Part shown: piece after piece, positions 59,374-64,000 of the stretch
Numbering within the stretch: the stretch's first letter is position 1
Layout: every line of letters begins with the position of its first letter
Assembly: GCA_018296165.2 (NCBI GenBank)
Contig: JACKQL020000007.1
Coordinates: forward strand, 496,001 to 560,000
Length of the DNA: 64,000 nucleotides
From: Termitomyces sp. T153
Lineage: Eukaryota; Basidiomycota; Agaricomycetes; Agaricales; Lyophyllaceae
Direction of reading: 5' to 3'
The notes under the pieces: model-generated
Seen by the model: the letters and a program-made list of their open reading frames with translations, nothing else
The model's database searches: none
What the model was told of the DNA's origin: nothing
Program-made: the position numbers and the translations under genes

Positions 59374-60720
59374 ATGACCTCCAGGATTGTACCCGCTGGG
59401 GCCTCTGCTGCTGTTCTTCAACCGTCCGAACCGATATCAGAAAATGCTGTTCCCGTCCGAGGCCCAGATTTTGAGGAACCTTTGTCATTGTTACAGTTCC
59501 TGCAAAGCTACGAGCGCATTGGATTTCAAGCAAACAGTCTTGGCAAGGCGATTGACATTGTGAATAGAATGGTTCGTAGGAAATCAGTGTGTTCGAAGCA
59601 GCTGATGAAGATGGCCCATTTTATAGCGCAAGTGGCGACTCTCTGACGAGCCTTTGGCTGAGGATGAATCAGATTATCATTCGTCTCCAGATATTCGAGC
59701 GCAAACTCGGTGTAACATCTTTCTAGGGTATACTTCGAACCTCATATCATCTGGCCTACGCGAAGTTATCCTTTATCTTGTTAAGCATAAGCATGTCGCA
59801 GTGCTAGTTACAACAGCCGGAGGTATTGAGGAAGATTTCATCAAATGTTTAGGGAAAACCTACCTCGCCGACTTCAATCTCGACGGGGCAGACCTGAGGA
59901 GACGTGGAATGAATCGTATAGGAAATTTGGTTGTACCAAATGATAACTATTGCAAATTTGAGGACTGGCTTACACCTATTCTCGATACGATGCTGGCCGA
60001 ACAGAAGGCAACTGGAAAGGTCTGGACACCGAGCTCGTTTATCAGGCGATTAGGGAAGGAAATCAACAATGAAGAATCTGTATATTACTGGGCATATAAA
60101 GTATGTTTGATTATTGGTGCGCAATCTCTGCCTTTTACTGACTGGTAACAGAATGATATTCCTGTATTCTGCCCTGCACTGACAGATGGCTCCATTGGTG
60201 ACATGATCTACTTCCATTCTTTCCGGAACCCTGGTCTTGTTCTCGATATCGTACAAGATATTCGGGATCTCAATGAACGGTCGCGGACATCTCGCAAAGC
60301 TGGCATGATTATCCTTGGAGGGGGCGTTTGCAAACATCAAATCGCGAATGCGATGTTGATAGTAAGTTGAACAACTCGCATCTTCAGAAATTGTACCTAA
60401 GCAATGATTACCGCCAGCGAAATGGAGCTGATTACTCTGTCTTCATAGCAAGTCTTCTGTGTTTACCGATTACGATATCCCCTCACAACTATTTATTCAG
60501 AACACTGGACAGGAATTTGATGGATCAGATTCCGGTGCTCGGCCAGACGAAGCTGTCTCTTGGGGGAAAATTAGAGCAGGTGCTGAAGCTGTGAAGGTTC
60601 ATCTTTGGTCGCATTCGCCTTAGTCATTTTCTCACTCCTTCCAAGGTATACGCAGACGCAACTCTCGTGTTTCCGATGCTCGTCGCTGCAACATTTGCAC
60701 AAGGCGCAGAAAGCTCTTGA
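59374..60720 (+). CDS. DYS1: Deoxyhypusine synthase
   Basis: Transfers the aminobutyl group of spermidine to one lysine of eIF5A. The ATG at 59374 gives [19 protein letters not shown]. The family pattern follows: [16 protein letters not shown], an intron, [153 protein letters not shown] containing the catalytic lysine, and [17 protein letters not shown]. The junction before NTGQEF uses a GC donor (60448-60500). Divergent from SEC7. Family length about 360 residues; complete. Confidence 0.96.
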
Positions 60721-60828
60721 TCAAAGAGGCATGACATCACGTAGACGGACGTCAGTAGTAGACTACAATGCCAAGTGGCGAAATAATATATGTATGTTTC
60801 TGGATCATGCATAGGATGGGCACATCTG

Positions 60829-61667
60829 CTAAATCTTAATCTCCCCAGACCACAGAATCAAGTCGTCTTTCAGAAGGTGTAGGATCGCCATGGAGTCCTG
60901 CAGCATATGATGATCTCTTGCTGAATCGGCCATACTGACAGAGAGTATTGCATCATCAAACGCGCTCTTCGCCAAGTGACAAGCTCCAAGAGGACTCTTC
61001 TTTATATCTATCAGAAGGCTCAGACCAAACTAGCAAGTCTATTTGGTATCCATTCACCATGATAGAAAACGGAGAAGTTGAGAGCCAAACCCAGCCTTGT
61101 TGGGTGAAGAGGGTGCAACGTTTTTAATGCATGTTGATAGGCCAGTTCGTACGCCTTGAGTGAGAGCTCTGCGCGACGGTCCCTATCACGCTTTTGGCCT
61201 AGCTCAGCAAGATAACGACAATAGTCGCCCTTCCTGTGAAAGGTCAGTTAGAGGTGTCTCTGCATTAGAGTAAATCCAGGATTACATTTTGGAATAAAAT
61301 ACCGTCTCTTCACCCTCGTTAGCGGCCGGAAGCAATTCGCGATCCAACAGGCCGATAATATCTGTACAGACGTCAACCAACTCATTTTCGATGCGTTGAC
61401 GTTGACGTTGTATCAGCTGAGCGCGTCCTTTACGTTCTGACTGGAGTTTATGCAGGGTATCTACGATCCTCCAGCTGTTCCGTAGAGTATTGGTGACATT
61501 CTTGTACGCAACGGAAAGGAGGCTACGTTCGTCAACTGTGAGATGGGGACCATAGTGTTCGATTATCAATTTGACCTGTTTCACGACATCTGCCCAACGC
61601 CTCAATAACGAGTGATGGATGGAAATCTACCCCAGACCTTCGTGACGGCCCGCTTCTCCTGCGAGAT
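60829..61667 (-). CDS. Divergent 14-3-3 protein, 5' end unresolved
   Basis: Phosphoserine-binding dimeric adaptor family. Reading: [10 protein letters not shown] (remnant of the first 14-3-3 helices), then [107 protein letters not shown], and [18 protein letters not shown] ending [18 protein letters not shown]. The ligand-binding residues equivalent to human K49, R56, R127, Y128 and N173 are kept, but the typical ARRSSWR is TLRNSWR and YYEI becomes FYHD. The join near 61601-61630 is a 30-nt intron or a stop-containing insertion. The true start lies in an exon before 61668. Confidence 0.8.
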
Positions 61668-62820
61668 CTGCTATGAAAAATAATTTTTCTCGATCGGGTC
61701 GTGTCCTCGCCTAGGTGATTAGTCAGGATTTGGCCATTTGAAGATAACAGTGGATGAGTACAGGAGACATAATTGTCACTGCTAGTAGGATGTATGGGAA
61801 AGGGGACAACGCCTGCAAGCAGTATTAAACGTGGCATTGGGAACTTAGGGAAATCACAACGGCATGTGTGTGCTGTCGTGATGTCAGTTGGAAGCTTCGT
61901 TTGGCCGTTTATCATATCACACCGGGCGCTAGAATTCAAATCGGAGAACACGTCTCGAATTTGTATTGTTGAAGTATGGAAGTTGGTCATGACGGAAAGG
62001 ATTAAAACAAAACGTTTTTTCCATCTTGGAACCTAAGGTCTAAGCTGTTGGTTGGCGCAGGAGAAATCACGCAGAAGTCAATAATTTGGTCAGAACACTT
62101 GAAATATGTAAGTGATAACTTTGCATTTACGGATAGTACGCAGAGCGGCAGTCCCGATATAGGCATAACCCCAACGGGTTTGGGAAATGGTACCGAGGTT
62201 CACTGGCTTCAGGATCGCCGGCAGACAAGTACCCAGATATTTTGTCGGGGATCGAGGCTACACCAGCAGTCAAGCTTTCAAGTCCGGGCACCAGGAGTCA
62301 CAAGGAGACCAGCTTCAGCCAAAGTGGTCCGAAGCTTCGTCTCCAAAGCCAAGGAGGTGGATAAAATCGGCATCTAAAGCTGAACATTGAACTGGTCACG
62401 AACACAATCGGCGGAGAAGTCGCGTATTTGCTGGTAAAAGTCGCCCAGTTCCCCCAGCAGGTCCAGATGCAGCACACTCCTGAAATTCTCAGCTTTCACG
62501 ACGCATGGACGCGCTGTAGAAGTAGAAGTATTGTAAATCCTATTATAACTATCAATTTACCTCTGTATTAAATCTATGATTTCAATGCCAGTGAAAGAAG
62601 AGTTTTTTTTATTTCTGTGCCCCAAGTTAGGGAACAAGTGTTGACTATTTATTGTACTCCAGCACACTCGTCCAAAATCAACAATATGTCATCTAACGCC
62701 CATTGGACATGCAAAGCCTGGTTGAACCTCATATGGGTTGAACCCACAGTAGTTATTGTCTGGATCAGTCACATGATGTGTCATGAGGTGTCATAGTGGG
62801 GCAGAGCAAGGGGAATTTAT
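61668..62820. other. Gene-poor region, possible gene fragments
   Basis: Contains the unresolved 5' end of the 14-3-3 gene at its left edge. A stretch at 62140-62560 can be read in fragments such as KYPDILSGIEATPAVKL and LNIELVTNTIGG, which look protein-like, but no complete frame, start or recognised domain was found, so no gene is called. Downstream it becomes AT-rich. Confidence 0.4.
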
Positions 62821-62821
62821 T

Positions 62822-62938
62822 AAAGACGAGCTTATCACCAGATACCAGCTTTGCCAGATTATTTTTGACCTTACACTGAAAAGACGAGCTTATCACCAGA
62901 TACCAGCTTTGCCAGAATATTTTTGACCTTACACTGAA
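62822..62938. repeat. 58-bp tandem duplication, two copies
   Basis: The unit aaagacgagcttatcaccag ..ctttgccag.. tttttgaccttacactga occurs twice head to tail (starts near 62822 and 62880), with a gattat/gaatat difference. Copies are otherwise near identical, indicating a recent duplication in non-coding DNA. Confidence 0.9.
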
Positions 62939-64000
62939 AGAGTTAACCACATCCGATAATATTTCCATCGACATTGTTCAGGGACTTTTCTCCAGCTGAT
63001 GGAGTGATAATAACTCTTGCTGCGCAAGATGTCCGAGGAAAACAGAATCGGAATGAATATGTACTCATATTGTGGTACATGAATCATTAATCAAGCTTTC
63101 AAGTTTCATCAGGCAGATGGAGATTCATTGCTACAGACACCTCCAGCATCAATCTGACATGGCCAAAACATCTTTATGTTCAAGCCATCGATCGAACCAC
63201 GGAATTGATGCTTACACACGTACAGCACATATTGGTGCATCTCGCTAATTTCAATCATGTCATAGATTCTCATTATCTTGCTAACTCTCATGTGCTACAA
63301 CACAGCAACATGGGTACACTGGCAGATGACCACAATCCGAGTGCCTGCCGTCTCGGCTTTCCACCATATCCTTCTGAAGTTTTGAATAAAGTTTATACTG
63401 ACGTCACTCTTCGATCTATGCAAAGAAGTGATCAGCCTCAGCGTGTCAATACAGGTAAAAGTTCTGTCTGACTAACAGGGAGATCGCTCCGCAAAAGAGT
63501 AGGACGGTAGCCCGTTCCTTCAGCGCAAATCTGTGCGGAAGAAAACAAAATCACTTGTCTCAATGACAGTAAACTTTACTTATTTTGCAAGCCGTACAAA
63601 TAACGGAGGATCACTCAACTATTGAGCTCAAAATGCTATATAAACACGCATTGAGAACGATGACCACAGTGATAACTAATGAGTACATGAATTCAGTAGC
63701 GACAGTAAAAGGAGGATACACGCGGCGAGAATGCTATGGTGAGGGTGAGTACTGACGGTAGCATTGTCGAACTGATACGGACCAATAATGGTGCTGAAAT
63801 GACGAGCGCACGAAACTCCCTTCCGCACGTCAAGCCATGCTTTGTGCGCTTGTTACGTCGCTTGTTGGAAGGATGATGAACGGTGTCGCAAGGGACAGCA
63901 CAGGACCGTCTATAAGGAGATGTTAATCGATATGTACCAGTCGCGAAACACATCACTTGCCGCAAGAGAATTCGCTCTTCATCCTAACAAGAAGCGCGAT
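62939..64000. other. Gene-poor window end
   Basis: Only short, low-quality open frames (60-90 codons) on both strands. No family, RNA or mobile element recognised. An upstream portion of a gene lying outside the window cannot be excluded. Confidence 0.4.

Noticed and set aside
1..64000. CRISPR arrays, bacterial operons, intact tRNA or rRNA genes, complete transposons
   Set aside because: No spaced short repeats, no tRNA with all arms, no rRNA blocks and no transposase or reverse transcriptase motifs were seen.

Overview
This window is nuclear DNA of a filamentous basidiomycete, most likely a mushroom-forming agaricomycete. The evidence is dense protein-coding genes split by many short introns of about 50-60 bp with GT..AG ends, proteins that read as basidiomycete orthologues of conserved eukaryotic genes, and agaric-type lineage genes (tetraspan clusters, an STB6-like protein). 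No bacterial, viral or organellar features were recognised. Exon joins were worked out by eye from reading frame, splice motifs and family conservation, so each CDS span runs from start codon to stop codon and includes introns.

Layout. 1-2157 is AT-rich accessory DNA with a tandem duplication of about 0.7 kb. 2158-16649 is a compact run: a JMJD7-type hydroxylase, NHP2, BFR1, an RFX transcription factor, endopolyphosphatase, a small unknown gene and acetoacetyl-CoA synthetase. 17021-20611 holds three tandem four-helix membrane protein genes of one type, the last apparently damaged. 20612-22830 is a gene-poor repeat island with a 61-bp satellite, a tRNA-Pro relic and short direct repeats.

22831-61667 is an almost unbroken housekeeping block: UBC8/UBE2H, THOC5, glucose-6-phosphate dehydrogenase, an unknown gene, CCDC47, an STB6-like protein, a LONRF-type RING/LON protein, a Cys-containing unknown, a large E2 with an IBR-like zinc module, a PMP47/Ant1 peroxisomal carrier, RTP1/TANGO6, TRAPPC2L, eRF3, SLA1, a SEC7/BIG Arf exchange factor, deoxyhypusine synthase and a divergent 14-3-3. 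61668-64000 is gene-poor, with a 58-bp tandem duplication and no convincing gene.

Functionally the genes do not form a pathway cluster. Several themes recur, as expected by chance in a fungal genome: ubiquitin (UBC8, LONRF, large E2), membrane traffic (SEC7, TRAPPC2L, SLA1), translation (eRF3, DHS, NHP2, BFR1) and phosphate or carbon metabolism (PPN1, G6PD, AACS, Ant1). No dedicated new system was found. The most notable items are the E2 with an upstream IBR-like zinc module, the tetraspan cluster, two candidate ultrashort introns (30 and 35 nt), two GC-AG introns, a minisatellite that has enlarged one intron to 232 bp, and a tRNA-Pro relic with an internal insertion.
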